The notes beneath the pieces are model-generated. The model was not told where the DNA came from and made no database searches. It saw nothing but the letters and a program-made list of their open reading frames with translations. This document shows positions 54,300 through 63,619 of a stretch of 64,000 bases of DNA, piece by piece. Both the position numbers and the translations under genes were made by a program. Numbering within the stretch: the stretch's first letter is position 1; every line of letters starts with the position of its first letter. This DNA is from Bactrocera neohumeralis (Eukaryota > Arthropoda > Insecta > Diptera > Tephritidae): NCBI RefSeq assembly GCF_024586455.1, contig NW_026089623.1, forward strand, positions 9,768,204-9,832,203, given 5' to 3'.

Positions 54300-54712
54300 C
54301 GCATCGAGAGGCATCGTTGGTCAGAGCTTTCTTTCGGATGCTTGACTGATGACGTCGGTTAACATGGTTGATTGGGGTCCGAATCCGTCGTGCCAATTGT
54401 CAACGAATTTTTTTCCATTTCCGCTGCCTCGACCTGTTGTGCCCATGTCAATTCAATGACATCGTCGTCTGGTTCTTCGGGGTCTGAACTGGTGCCATGA
54501 AGCATCGTGTGGTGTGGGTTGCCGCAACGTTAGCAGCGTATTACGCTGCCGCATTCATTCTTTGAGTGGTTTAAGGCGAGGCAGTTGTTGCAATAGCAGT
54601 GGATCAATGTGGTCCTCAGCCTAACTTCTGGGGACATCTGTCGGAACTTTGGGCGCCAGCGAAGTAGATGGCTATCTACGCATCGGGGGCAGTTGATTGT
54701 TGTCATTTTCAA
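54300..54712 (-). pseudogene. Zinc-knuckle ORF beside a BEL-type element, copy 2
   Basis: The minus-strand frame from 54712 reads MTTINCPRCVDSHLLRWRPK, MSPEVRLRTTLIHCYCNNCL and ALNHSKNECGSVIRC, meets a stop at 54530, and continues in the same frame with RCGNPHHTMLHGTSSDPEEP and an acidic tail (DDDVIELTWAQQVEAAE). It is the same family as 49190-49645: knuckle, MxPxxR, YCxNCLAxxHxxxEC, HHTxLH. It lies 54 bases beyond the integrase end of BEL element 3 in the same orientation. Confidence 0.78.
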
Positions 54713-54765
54713 TAATTTCCTAAATGAAAAGGAAGATTATTAAGGTGTGAATTTATAATATAAAA

Positions 54766-55317
54766 TCAACATTGATTGGGTACAATGACAATTTTTGTGA
54801 TAGGCCGACAAATTAAGCCGCGTTGAGTTTGGATGTCCATCACCCGAACTCGTTGACCCAACCCTGGGTATACTTTGATGATGCTGCCTACTCTCCATTC
54901 ATTTGGAGGTTCATTTTCATCACGAACTACCACCAGGTCGTTGACTTCGACGTTCTTATGGGAATGTTTCCATTTCTTTCGTTTCTGCAGTTCCTTTAAG
55001 TATTTGGTCTTCCATCTCTGACAAAAGTGCTGACTTAAAGCCTTTAATTTTTTCCATTGGTTTACTAATGATAGCGAACTCTCAGTAATTTCTGGTTCTG
55101 TCAATGCATTTTGCATTATTAATTTGGTGTGATTTTGTAGCACTTCCGTGGTCATTGGTTGCAATGCAAATGGATTACGCTGATTGCTATTGTGTTGTTG
55201 CTGTTGCTTCTGCTGATGTTGTTGTTTAAATATAAAATTAGTATTATTTTCGCTACAAAATTGAGTTTGTGTTTGTTGTTGAGTTATTGCTGAATTTTTT
55301 TCCGACGCCTTTGGCAT
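54766..55317 (-). pseudogene. BEL/Pao element 3 integrase C-terminal domain (DUF5641-type)
   Basis: A 183-residue open frame with a Gln-rich N-terminal half (CAG/CAA repeats at about 55190-55235), then FCQRWKTKYLKELQKRKKWK, VNDLVVVRDENEPPNEWRVG and SIIKVYPGLGQRVRVMDIQT, ending RPITKIVIVPNQC. This small beta-rich domain is typical of the end of BEL/Pao pol. The first half is not standard and could be replaced sequence. No disabling mutation is visible in the domain itself. Confidence 0.88.
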
Positions 55318-55375
55318 TTATCTTCGTTTCTTTGGAGGGAACGGAACCTGTTAAAATCCAACCGAACACCGTACG

Positions 55376-55876
55376 TTATGCAATGAGGGAACCAAAGATT
55401 TTCGATTTCATCCCATTTAATATGATTTTCGAGTAAAGATCCCCTCCAATCAACAAGTCAACCTTTTGACTCGTATAGAAATTATTATCAGCTAAGGGTA
55501 TATTTTGTAACCTTTTGACAATTGAAGGATTTATTGATCTGGATGGAAGCAGTTCAGTCAATTTTGTCAGTACCAACGCTTCCGCTTCTAGTCTTAAACT
55601 TTTGTTACGGAGCGAGCCAATTGTGATTGAGCATACCGATTGAACTCGTCCTGACACGGTATTATTCAATCCTGAAACTCGGGCGCTGACCTTTTTGCTT
55701 GTCAGATTTAAGCGTTTCAGAAGACTGTTGCTTACGAAGGTTGCTTCAGATGCCGAATCAATCAGGGCTCTGACAGAGAAGGTGCTCTCGTTGTGACATA
55801 TGGTCACTATGGCTGTACCTAAGAGCATGCTTCGACTGGTAGGCACATTTGAAACATTGGCCTTAATAGAGGCCAC
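55376..55876 (-). pseudogene. BEL/Pao element 3 retropepsin
   Basis: A 166-residue frame: LLGTAIVTICHNESTFSVRA, then LIDSASEATFVSNSLLKRLN. The active-site triplet reads Asp-Ser-Ala instead of Asp-Ser/Thr-Gly; Asp-Ser-Ala is frequent in this BEL branch as I recall. It continues through VDLLIGGDLYSKIILNGMKS. The sequence then breaks off at the deletion. Confidence 0.86.
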
Positions 55877-55906
55877 ATGAGATTTAGTGTAGTGTAGTGA
55901 GATTTC

Positions 55907-56332
55907 TCAGTAGTGTCTTTTGCAATTTTTGACTTCATGTGAGTCCGATAAACAGTTTAGGCAGACGTGGAGTTTTCTAACAACATTTAACCGTGCGTTA
56001 GGCTGCATCTCAATGAATCTTTGACAAGTTTTCAAAATGTGCAATTGAGATGAGCACAGTTTACATTTAATATTGTTTGTCTTGGCGTGATGGGAATTGA
56101 TGGGTTTGGATCCAATCCTTGACTGCAAGGTTGGTATCCGACCTTCAGCATCAGCCCACTTAATCTTGGGTTGAGTACCTAACTCGCCTTTGAGGTTTGA
56201 TACTCTCTCTAGCGTTTTAACCTGTTTGGTTTGAAACTTGTCTGATCTTTGAATCCGAATCCAGAGATTGTTCCCAAAGCGACAGAGTATAGTCCGGTAG
56301 TCGGATAGAACACAAATACGTAAAGTTGGCAT
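55907..56332 (-). pseudogene. BEL/Pao element 3 gag C-terminus with zinc knuckles
   Basis: After a frameshift near 56235, DKFQTKQVKTLERVSNLKGE leads to CKLCSSQLHILKTCQRFIEM and VRKLHVCLNCLSDSHEVKNC. These are the first and second knuckles. The frame ends in a stop right after KRHY, before the third Cys-containing segment. Note the general likeness to the separate zinc-knuckle ORFs at 49190 and 54712. Confidence 0.85.
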
Positions 56333-56340
56333 CCCAGCTA

Positions 56341-56648
56341 CAGTAGAGGCCCGCTAATCCGGATCAATTAAAACCGGCCCCTATCCGGAATATAAGGAAA
56401 TCCGGATTACCAAAGACATATCACAACTATGTATTATGAAAAAATATTTGTAAATTTCTGTTTGTTTATTATAACAAATAATACACATGTTCCAAAAAAA
56501 CAAAAAAAAAAACTTAAACCAATAAAGCATAAAAGCGAATGTAATGATTAATAAACACGTGATCCGAATTAGAGAATACGGATAGAAAACGTCGGTCCGG
56601 ATTACAAGGGGCATAATTGAAATTTTGAGTTTTTAACCCTGTCTACTG
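56341..56648. mobile_element. Pogo-like MITE inside BEL gag
   Basis: A 308-base element beginning CAGTAGAGGCCCGCTAATCC and ending TCTACTG, flanked by TA (56339-56340 and 56649-56650). 'atccggat' words occur near both ends. CAGTAGA plus TA duplication suggest a pogo/Tigger nonautonomous element. It splits the gag frame of BEL element 3 after HIQIHGVNID. Without it and one TA, gag would read on without interruption, which fixes its ends. Confidence 0.87.
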
Positions 56649-56650
56649 TA

Positions 56651-57322
56651 TCTATATTGACGCCGTGTATTTGTATGTGCGGAAGCTTGAACAATAAATT
56701 TAATTGTGTGTTGACAAGCACTCGCTTGTTTTCATATCTACACAACAAATTATTCCAAGCCAATGCGATTCCGTCATTCGTCAGTTGCGCTTTCGAAACG
56801 ATAGCTTTTGCCTCATCTCGGGTTTTTTGGTTCAGATGGAATAACTTTTCTACCGGAGATAACCTTTGGTTATTCCCATAAATGGCGGAAAATAAATCCC
56901 TAACTGAGGGCCACTGTAAAACATCGCCATGAAATAATTCGGTATCACTTGGCGGTAAGTTGATGAAATACCTCGCGGGTTCTACCGTTTGTTGTAACCG
57001 TTCAGGTTGAATCACCGTTGAATTTGAAGTTGGGTTTTGGTTGAACACCGTGAGGTTGTGCATGTGTTCGCCCATCAAGGCCGCGCAACACACAACAGCT
57101 TTAATATTTAAGCTTAATGTCGTCAATTGAGCTTGTGTCGGAAGGATTTACCTTTGGCAAACACAACTTGTATTCTGACTTTACCTCTGCCCACAGAGAT
57201 TTCAGTTCAGTTTGTTGTATTTCAAGAGAGTAGGCACTTTGGTTGTTTGCTGTTGGAGTAAAAGACTCCTCAAACTCCAGAAGAGCATCTGCAGCTGTGA
57301 TAAATGCTCTGATGGATTCCAT
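56651..57322 (-). pseudogene. BEL/Pao element 3 gag N-terminal part
   Basis: Starts at ATG 57322 (MESIRAFITAADALLEFEES). A frameshift near 57115 leads to FINLPPSDTELFHGDVLQWP, FSAIYGNNQRLSPVEKLFHL and ALAWNNLLCRYENKRVLVNT, the DUF1759-type BEL gag core. It ends at the MITE. The core region is well preserved. Confidence 0.87.
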
Positions 57323-57572
57323 TGTGTTCGCAAATTGAACCGGAACTGCAAAAATCGGATCTAAAAATTTTAAATAAAAATTTTAAATAAAAATTTAAAC
57401 AAAAAGTGAGTGTGCTTATGACCGCACGACTGAAGTGAAACTTCTTTCGCTCTGTCTATATATGAATGTGTGTGTGCAATATATACATGTATGCACATAT
57501 AAAAATAATTTATTTTATGTTTTCATTAGTAAATTAATATTTTTGCATAGATCTTTTATTTTTTTCATTGTT

Positions 57573-58095
57573 TTATTCGTTATTTTCATTATTGGGTACA
57601 TCAGTAATTACTGTGGTTGATTGTAAAACCGAGACAATAGGCTTATGATACGAGAAATACGATACATATATTTTAGAATTAAAATTAGACAGAAATCTAG
57701 AAAAAACTGCATCGATTCTTGTTCCATATCTTGTAGTTGGCTCATTACGGTCATTATTCATTTGTAATTCTAATTTATCTCGTAGAAAGTTTATCAAGAG
57801 TTGTCCATCTTCGGATGCGAAATTGATATTGAAATCTCCTGCTAAGATTAGTGGCAACATATGATAGTTTTCTCCTAGTTCTTCAGAACCTACTCGACCA
57901 TAAATCATAAGTCTTCTGTATATAAACTTTATGATATTATTAACTGTGTTATTGGGCGAAATGTAAACAACTACCATTATTATCTATAGTGAGATTTCCA
58001 TCATTAACTTCCATTTGATTATTGTCATGTTCAATCACGATGTCACCAATTATTTGTAATGGTAAACCTCTACAATTAATAAGTATTTTATAATT
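57573..58095 (-). pseudogene. APE-like endonuclease domain, Helitron/Helentron-associated type
   Basis: Two overlapping frames. The first (from about 58095) reads CRGLPLQIIGDIVIEHDNN and VNDGNLTIDNNGS. The second (57977-57573) reads VVVYISPNNTVNNIIKFIYR, MLPLILAGDFNINFASEDGQ, TTRYGTRIDAVFSRFLSNFN and YVSYFSYHKPIVSVLQS. GDFN and YHKPI correspond to the catalytic motifs of exonuclease III-like nucleases (the usual SDH being replaced by a Tyr-His pair). As I recall, this nuclease type is fused to Rep-helicase proteins in Helentrons. One frameshift near 57980 breaks it. A second, shorter copy lies at 62508-62740. Confidence 0.68.
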
Positions 58096-58127
58096 TACGG
58101 ATTAGTTAAATTTTATGTTATTCTATT

Positions 58128-58523
58128 TTAAAACTTTGCTGAAGTAAATTGTAGAAACGTGAGGCTAAAATACGGAAGAGTAACAAGGAAAAAGAGAGAG
58201 AAAAAGAGAAAGGGAGACAAGAAAAGGACAGAGAATCAAACGCGTCCCAATGTCGAGAGTAGAATGCCACATATTAGTAGAGGGAGAAAATAGTCAAAGA
58301 TAAAGCAACAATGCATATGACGCTACGACGCTAGTAACTGGTTTGAGATGCGTACTCACCTTCGTGATTCATTATCAATTGATTGGGTCTCACTAGGTTT
58401 AAAATCTTGTCTTGAATCTGTTGTCACACACTTTTTATGCACAATTTCCGTACGTAATTTCTTCTTAGTTGGTGGTCCTAAAGCACCGCTTTGAATCTCG
58501 GAGTCTGTGTCACTTTTCTCCAT
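58128..58523 (-). CDS. Small two-exon ORF of unknown function (predicted)
   Basis: Minus-strand exon 1, 58523-58360, starts at ATG and reads MEKSDTDSEIQSGALGPPTK, with a basic PPTKKKLR stretch that looks like a nuclear localisation signal, to QSIDNESR. It is followed by GTGAGT at 58359, a good splice donor. A 195-base intron has a very long pyrimidine tract (plus-strand purines 58170-58235) and ends TTTTAG at 58165. Exon 2 (58164-58128) adds about 12 residues (LTFLQFTSAKF) and a stop. Total 66-67 residues. I do not recognise the protein. Another acceptor (ttgtag near 58073) would join it in phase to the endonuclease frame beginning RGLPLQI. It could be a transposon gene or a fragment of a host gene. 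Confidence 0.4.
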
Positions 58524-58906
58524 AATTTGTTATTATTTACCCGAAAATTCACATAACATAAACTTTAAAATAAATTTACAATTTTATTCACTTTAAACGT
58601 AAAATATTGAATGTATTGAACAATATTAATTCATAAAATTGTTCAAAACGCAATAAAATTACAGTAAATTACAATAAAATAACCAAACTATCACTGTTCG
58701 CGTAACGCTAGTAAACAGAACTGACTGAAGTATACACATATTTCATTTCCCAACTGTAAGAGAAAGAAAGAAAAATATGCGCGCGCACTGCTGACGCTTG
58801 CCTATATCCCCCACCAATTACCGTTCGCCTCGCCTGATCACACTTTTCGTAACGCGTTCGTCAGCTTACTCCCCAAGCCAAGCGCGCGTAAAGAAGTTTC
58901 ACTTCA

Positions 58907-59330
58907 AAAATATTTGCAAATATGTTGCAAAAAGTTCAAAAGTTTGTGAACCAATCACGGACAAACTACAAATTAGTAGTGCGTTGTTTCTTAGTGAAGC
59001 GTGAATTTACGAAACAACAAAAAAAATTAATGAATTTAGTAAAGCATTTTCTCAAAGTATTTTTTTCAAATTTAATTTGAATGTGCTTGCTGGGTAATCG
59101 TCCCAATGCACTTGCACGCCTAGTCTTTGACTATGTACACAAACAAAATTGATTTGTGCTTAATTGCTTTAATGAAATCCAAATACAAATACAAATAAAA
59201 ATTCATAAGCACTTATTTGATTTATATCCACTATTCACTTTCACTTTTTTCACGGGGTTATTTTCGAACTATTTCGATTTCACCACTACACTCCTTTGTT
59301 TGTTGCTGTCCTTCTGGGATGGCTGCTGCG
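58907..59330. other. No recognised gene
   Basis: AT-rich DNA to the right of the endonuclease segment. A frame at 58798-59004 lies partly here and has no known motif. 'aatccaaatacaaatacaaa' near 59176 is a low-complexity run. Confidence 0.45.
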
Positions 59331-59484
59331 CTGCTTTGCCTTTGCTGCTCTCCCTTTACTGCTTTGCCTGTGCTGCTCTGCCTTTGCTGTTTTGCCTGTG
59401 CTGCTTTGTCTTTGCTGCTCTCCCTTTGCTGGTTTGCCGGTTCTGCTCTCCCTTTGTTGCTTTGCCTTAGCTGTTTGGCTTCCT
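59331..59484. repeat. Minisatellite, 14-base unit, 11 copies
   Basis: Eleven consecutive 14-base units of the form ctgctttgcctttg (variants ctgctctccctttg, ctgttttgcctgtg and others) without indels. Because 14 is not a multiple of three, the frame rotates through the array, which is why several long frames cross it on both strands. None is likely to be coding. Confidence 0.92.
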
Positions 59485-59631
59485 TGCCGTCGCTCACTTC
59501 ACTTTTTCTAATTTTTCGTGTCACTGAAGTGCTGAACACAATGACCGCGACAGACTGCGAGCGACATCTGTCAAATAATAAAATACACACGTTCTTATGG
59601 ACACAGTTATTTTGACAGCTGCACGACTACA

Positions 59632-61245
59632 CGACTGCAGGCCGACAGTTGTTGCTCTCGCTAACTTCAATATATTCTTATATTTGCCAACCGCGGTAGG
59701 ACGACAGTAGAGAGATGAGGGAGAGTGGTGATGCCACTAATATGTAAAATGTAAAATTATTCAAAGCTCTAACAAACCTGACGTTATTTTAGAAATAAAA
59801 CCATATAATAGCTCTGTTATATCATTTGTAATAACAATTTAAAATTTAAAACGAATAAATTTACCTATTTACTTATTTTTTGTATAAAAAAATTCACTTT
59901 GAACAAAATATTAAAATTTCATTGAAGTGAACGAAATCCACAACGAAATTGTGTACATACAAAATGGACAACTGCGTTGTTTTGTGTACGTGCCGGCCAT
60001 TGCTATGTCGCTGCCTTCTTACAAATGTTCATGTAGTAGGATTCACGACGCCCTTTTCAGTTCACTGTCGTGCTGCTGCAGTCTCATTGTGTTCAGCAGT
60101 TCACTTCACTTGTTTTAATTTTGTAAGTTTTTTTTTCTTTGTTTGCACTCGCGTAACTGCAGCTACGCTATTGCTGCTTGCCTTTATTGCTATTCGAGCA
60201 ATATATGGAAAGGCAGAGTTGAGCGACTAGACTCAAATTAACCGCGAGAAAAAACAAAAAAACCGAGAAAGATTGTTGACGCTCCAGACGATGTTTGTGC
60301 GTCCAAGAAATTTATAATTTTATTCGAATAACAGTGTGTGTGTGTGTTTTTTTTATATGCAAAGTGAAGTAATCAGTGCATTTGCGAGGTGTATTTATTG
60401 TTGTACTTAAATGAATTCAATACTATCTGCAGTCTTGTGCGTTGATTTTGCGGGTAGAGTGCCAAAAATAAGTTTTGGTCTCCACTTCACACAGCACAAT
60501 GGGTTTTTTACATAACTTATGCACAAATTATCCAATCTATTGCCTTATAGCTTGCAGAACACAAGTCCAAAATACTTATATTTGGCTAGCAGCTTGTGTT
60601 TTGCTAAATCGGGCAAATTAATGCACTTTCACTTTAAATAAAAATCAACTTGTTACCTGTTATCCGGCTCGAAGAACCAATGATAATTCTGGTGGTGGAG
60701 CACGGTGTGGCTCGTTCCGTAGTTGTGGTTGGCCGTGAGGGAACGGTCGGCGCAAATTATTCCACAAATATTAAATAAAAACACCAAAAAGTTTCTTATA
60801 ATACATATATTTTTAAAATAACAAATTGGAAAAACACTTACCACGTCTGGATCGATGTCGCAAAAGAAGAGAGCGCGCAACTTATTTTCGTTAACATTTA
60901 GTTGAGTTCGAATTAAAACTTCGAAGAAAAGATTGCTCTGCCGATACAGACGTGGCAAAAGAAATTGGGCGGGGGCGGCTTAAGTTTTAGGATAAGTGAA
61001 ATAGTAATTTCAGTGAAATCACGCATCCCGAATATTACTTTTAGATCTCAAAAACGCTTGAAAAATTTTCAGCATATATCGGCTAATATGTGAGACATTC
61101 GAAAGAAAATAAGAGTGAGTGTTTTACCCATAACAGTGTATCTTTGTGCCCAATATAAAGCAGGATTTCCGAACATACGGCTGACTTTACTCTATATGAT
61201 TAGTTTTTTAGTAAGTGAGATGTTAATAGTAAGTGGTATTAGAAA
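59632..61245 (+). repeat. Dispersed repeat Y, copy 2 (longest)
   Basis: Starts cgactgcaggccgacagttg. The first 381 bases match copy 3 (63620-64000) with a single mismatch (59721), so the two are very recent or were homogenised. The last 180 bases (61070-61245) match copy 1 at 3130-3318. The interior 60090-61070 is missing from copy 1 and holds a GC-richer block with splice-like signals on the minus strand. No transposase or terminal repeats seen. Confidence 0.78.
60653..60990 (-). other. Coding-like GC-rich blocks with splice-like edges inside repeat Y
   Basis: On the minus strand, a block at about 60970-60842 ends in CGTG followed by GTAAGTG (a good donor). A second block at 60752-60663 reads TVPSRPTTTTERATPCSTTR in one frame and ends ACAG followed by GTAACA (a possible donor). 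The blocks are richer in G and C than their AT-rich surroundings. The intervening 90 bases are AT-rich like an intron. I find no acceptor that joins them in frame, and no family match. It may be a captured, decaying gene piece or simply a less AT-rich part of the repeat. Confidence 0.3.
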
Positions 61246-62507
61246 AAATACATAACATCTAGCCGATACTACCGCAATTTCCATATGCTACGTATAATGG
61301 TTTTCGTTTTTTTAACAAACGTTATATGTCTGTCAGTATAGAAGTTATACATAGTGTAAAATATTTTATAACACCCGCGGCACTCACCCGTTGACTTGGC
61401 GACGACTTCGATAAAAAAAAGTAGAATAAGAATCGCGAACAGGACTTGAGCTAAGAAGCTGACTGGTAATACGTATATGCGTACGGATCGAGAGCAAAAT
61501 AGGCTGGGTGTCGTTCGTCAGTCCCTTTTGTTAATTTGGTTTGGTGTCCTCATGCGTGTTGTAAAGTATGGTGTGGAAGATGATGTGGTGTACATGATGC
61601 CGATATGTTGAATAAGATATGTGTATTTTGAGATGAAGAAGTGGTGTGTTTGATGTGTGTTGTGTAGATGTGTTATATTATGAGAGGGGTCAGAAGCTCA
61701 TTTAGCCATATAGTATAAAAAAATTTTGTGGTCAGGGGAGGGACAATTAAACTGTATGGTGGTCAAAGCCACGCCAAACTGAAAAACGACGAACAGAATT
61801 GGCATTGGAAATGCGTAGACAATCAACGTCACTATGCACGGTAAGTTTTGCATCTAAAGGCGTCTCTTGATGAAGGCATCGCTCTTGAGATCAATAGGAA
61901 ATCTAAAAAAGTAATACAGGCAAATATGCATCAAACAGTTCCAAAAAAATTAGATATTGGCAAGACACAAATGGGAATGAACTATATGCTTTTATTGCAA
62001 TAACTTTGTACTCCAGTGCTGATAACGCAAACTTAGTTCATGCTTCGGATCTTTTCACAGTACGAACATGCCCTTTTATAGAACAGTGAAGTCACTGCAT
62101 CGGTTTGAGTAATTATGCCGTTTTATACGGCTTGACGATTCGCGGACTCGCGCTGAGAGACTAAGATACGCCGAATTGTCGACACCATTCGTCCCAGGTA
62201 AAGAACTGAGAGTTGATGAGCAATGACCTTCAAAAAAACCGAGGGAGGTTGCACTTCGGGAGTGCAGGCAAAGGTGAAGACTTATGGTGCATTGGGCACT
62301 TTTTTGGGTCAGCATTTTAAGGTGCGCTCGCGACATGAGAAATTGTACATAAATAAAAAATCAAGTTTATCAAAGCAATGTGGGCACTTTTTGAATGGAC
62401 ATGAAGTATAATAATATAGAAACTATATTCGAAGGAAGAGGTTTTATTTAAATGAGTAAATATTAGTAAATAGTAAATACAAAATTTATCAATTCTCATC
62501 CATAATT
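61246..62507. other. No recognised gene; includes a GT-rich tract
   Basis: The tract 61500-61726 is G/T-rich and resembles 46890-47120, ending 'atagtataaaaaaatttt', a possible retroposed 3' end. Frames at 62076-62336 (minus) and 62223-62411 (plus) overlap each other and have no motif I recognise. The rest is AT-rich. Confidence 0.45.
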
Positions 62508-62740
62508 TCAACAACTCTTACATCTATCATTATCAGCATTTTCATCATTATTATAAGGATTTTCATCAAATTCTAAAACTGAAACAATAGGTCTATGGTA
62601 ACTAAAGTATGAAATGAACAGTTTTGATTTAAATCTATTTATAAATCTTGTGAATACTGCATCAATAGTAGTTTTGTATTTTGTTGTGCTAAGATTGCGA
62701 TCATTGGTAAGTTCTTTGATATTCCACTTTTAACAGCGAA
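62508..62740 (-). pseudogene. APE-like endonuclease fragment, second copy
   Basis: The minus strand reads KELTNDRNLSTTKYKTTIDA, VFTRFINRFKSKLFISYFSY and HRPIVSVLEFDENPYNNDEN, ending at a stop (62510-62508). It corresponds to the last 75 residues of the endonuclease at 57573-58095 and keeps the ISYFSYHRPIVSVLE motif. About 40% of residues differ, so the two come from different lineages of the family. The upstream GDFN half is missing. Confidence 0.7.
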
Positions 62741-63619
62741 AAATGCGTAGAAAACACACCTCTCACACAGAGAACATAAAGACATTTTTTATTGTGTTCT
62801 CTGTCTCACATACCCCAGAATATGAAGACATAAATATGTATGTATATGTATGCATGCCCAAGATGATACTCCCAACCACAGCATTGTGATATTTTCATGC
62901 TTCAATTTTTGCTTTGAACCAGGCAATCGCAATGTATGCATATATGTATACTTTTGCGTTTGCCGTCGGCATTTCCATATTGGCATGTAAACATAATTAT
63001 GATATGAGTACAATTTTGTATGAATGCATGAATAGTAATATTTATAGCCAATTTGGACTTGCATATATATATATAATAAATATAATAAATATTTTTGTAT
63101 TATGTTTCTTAGTAATGGAAATTGAATTTATCACAACAATATATAAATATATCGTCTATCATATTAATCTTATTATCTGCTCATATGATTGCATGTATAC
63201 GCATGTGCGCATTCAGAAATTCAAATCATAATTTTATCACTTATCAATATATTACATGTGCGCGGATTGATCTGCATGTTTATATACATTCATTTATACT
63301 TATATGTACATATATATTTATATACACTTCCGAACAAATAATGCACAAGCTTACAAACATACATATGCGTACACATGAGAATATGTCACCAACAAAAAAT
63401 TGAAACATTGTTCTACAAAAACAATTGTCTCAAATAACATAAGCATTACAAGTCAATATGGCAGCCAAATTGGCGAAGGACAAATGTAGTAAATTTTCCA
63501 ATAAAAACGATTTCATTCATAAACGCAGGCGCAAATTCCACAAGCGACCTCGCTTCATTCATAAAAACAGACGCCGCAACATCTCCCCGAGCATGCCTTT
63601 GCCAACAAGCGTCTTTTCG
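62741..63619 (+). repeat. Dispersed repeat X, copy 5
   Basis: From about 63180 this follows X copy 1: 'attcaaatcataattttatc' (28745), 'tatgtcaccaacaaaaaatt' (28997), 'ccgagcatgcctttgccaac' (29177) and 'aagcgtcttttcgcgac'. The part before 63180 is AT-rich with many TATG/CATA words and is less certain. It stops at 'ttcgcgac', where repeat Y copy 3 begins. Confidence 0.68.

Larger units (their letters stand above)
54766..57340 (-). mobile_element. BEL/Pao element 3, RT and integrase core deleted
   Basis: On the minus strand: gag (57322-55907), protease (55876-55376) and, only 58 bases later, the integrase C-terminal region (55317-54766). RT, RNase H and the integrase core (some 3 kb) are missing between 55376 and 55317. 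A pogo-like MITE interrupts gag at 56341-56648. No LTR pair is identified; the DNA beyond 57340 is AT-rich. Confidence 0.84.
57431..58906 (-). mobile_element. Segment with inverted ends and a Helentron-type endonuclease
   Basis: The left edge reads TGAAGTGAAACTTCTTTCGC (57431-57450) and the right edge is the complement of TGAAGTGAAACTTCTTTACG (58887-58906). Each edge itself contains a small hairpin (gaagt-gaa-acttc). Between them lie an endonuclease remnant and a small two-exon ORF, both on the minus strand. Helentrons carry an APE-like endonuclease and short inverted ends, so this may be a shortened one, but no Rep or helicase motif is present. Boundaries are inferred from the inverted edge repeats only. 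Confidence 0.45.

Noticed and set aside
54310..57340. A possible envelope gene in the BEL elements
   Set aside because: The extra ORF beside BEL element 3 is a zinc-knuckle protein with no signal peptide or membrane segment.
59217..59615. Long overlapping frames on both strands across 59156-59615 that look like Leu/Cys-rich and Gln/Ser-rich proteins
   Set aside because: They are produced by a 14-base minisatellite whose unit is not a multiple of three. Open reading on several frames of both strands is a by-product.
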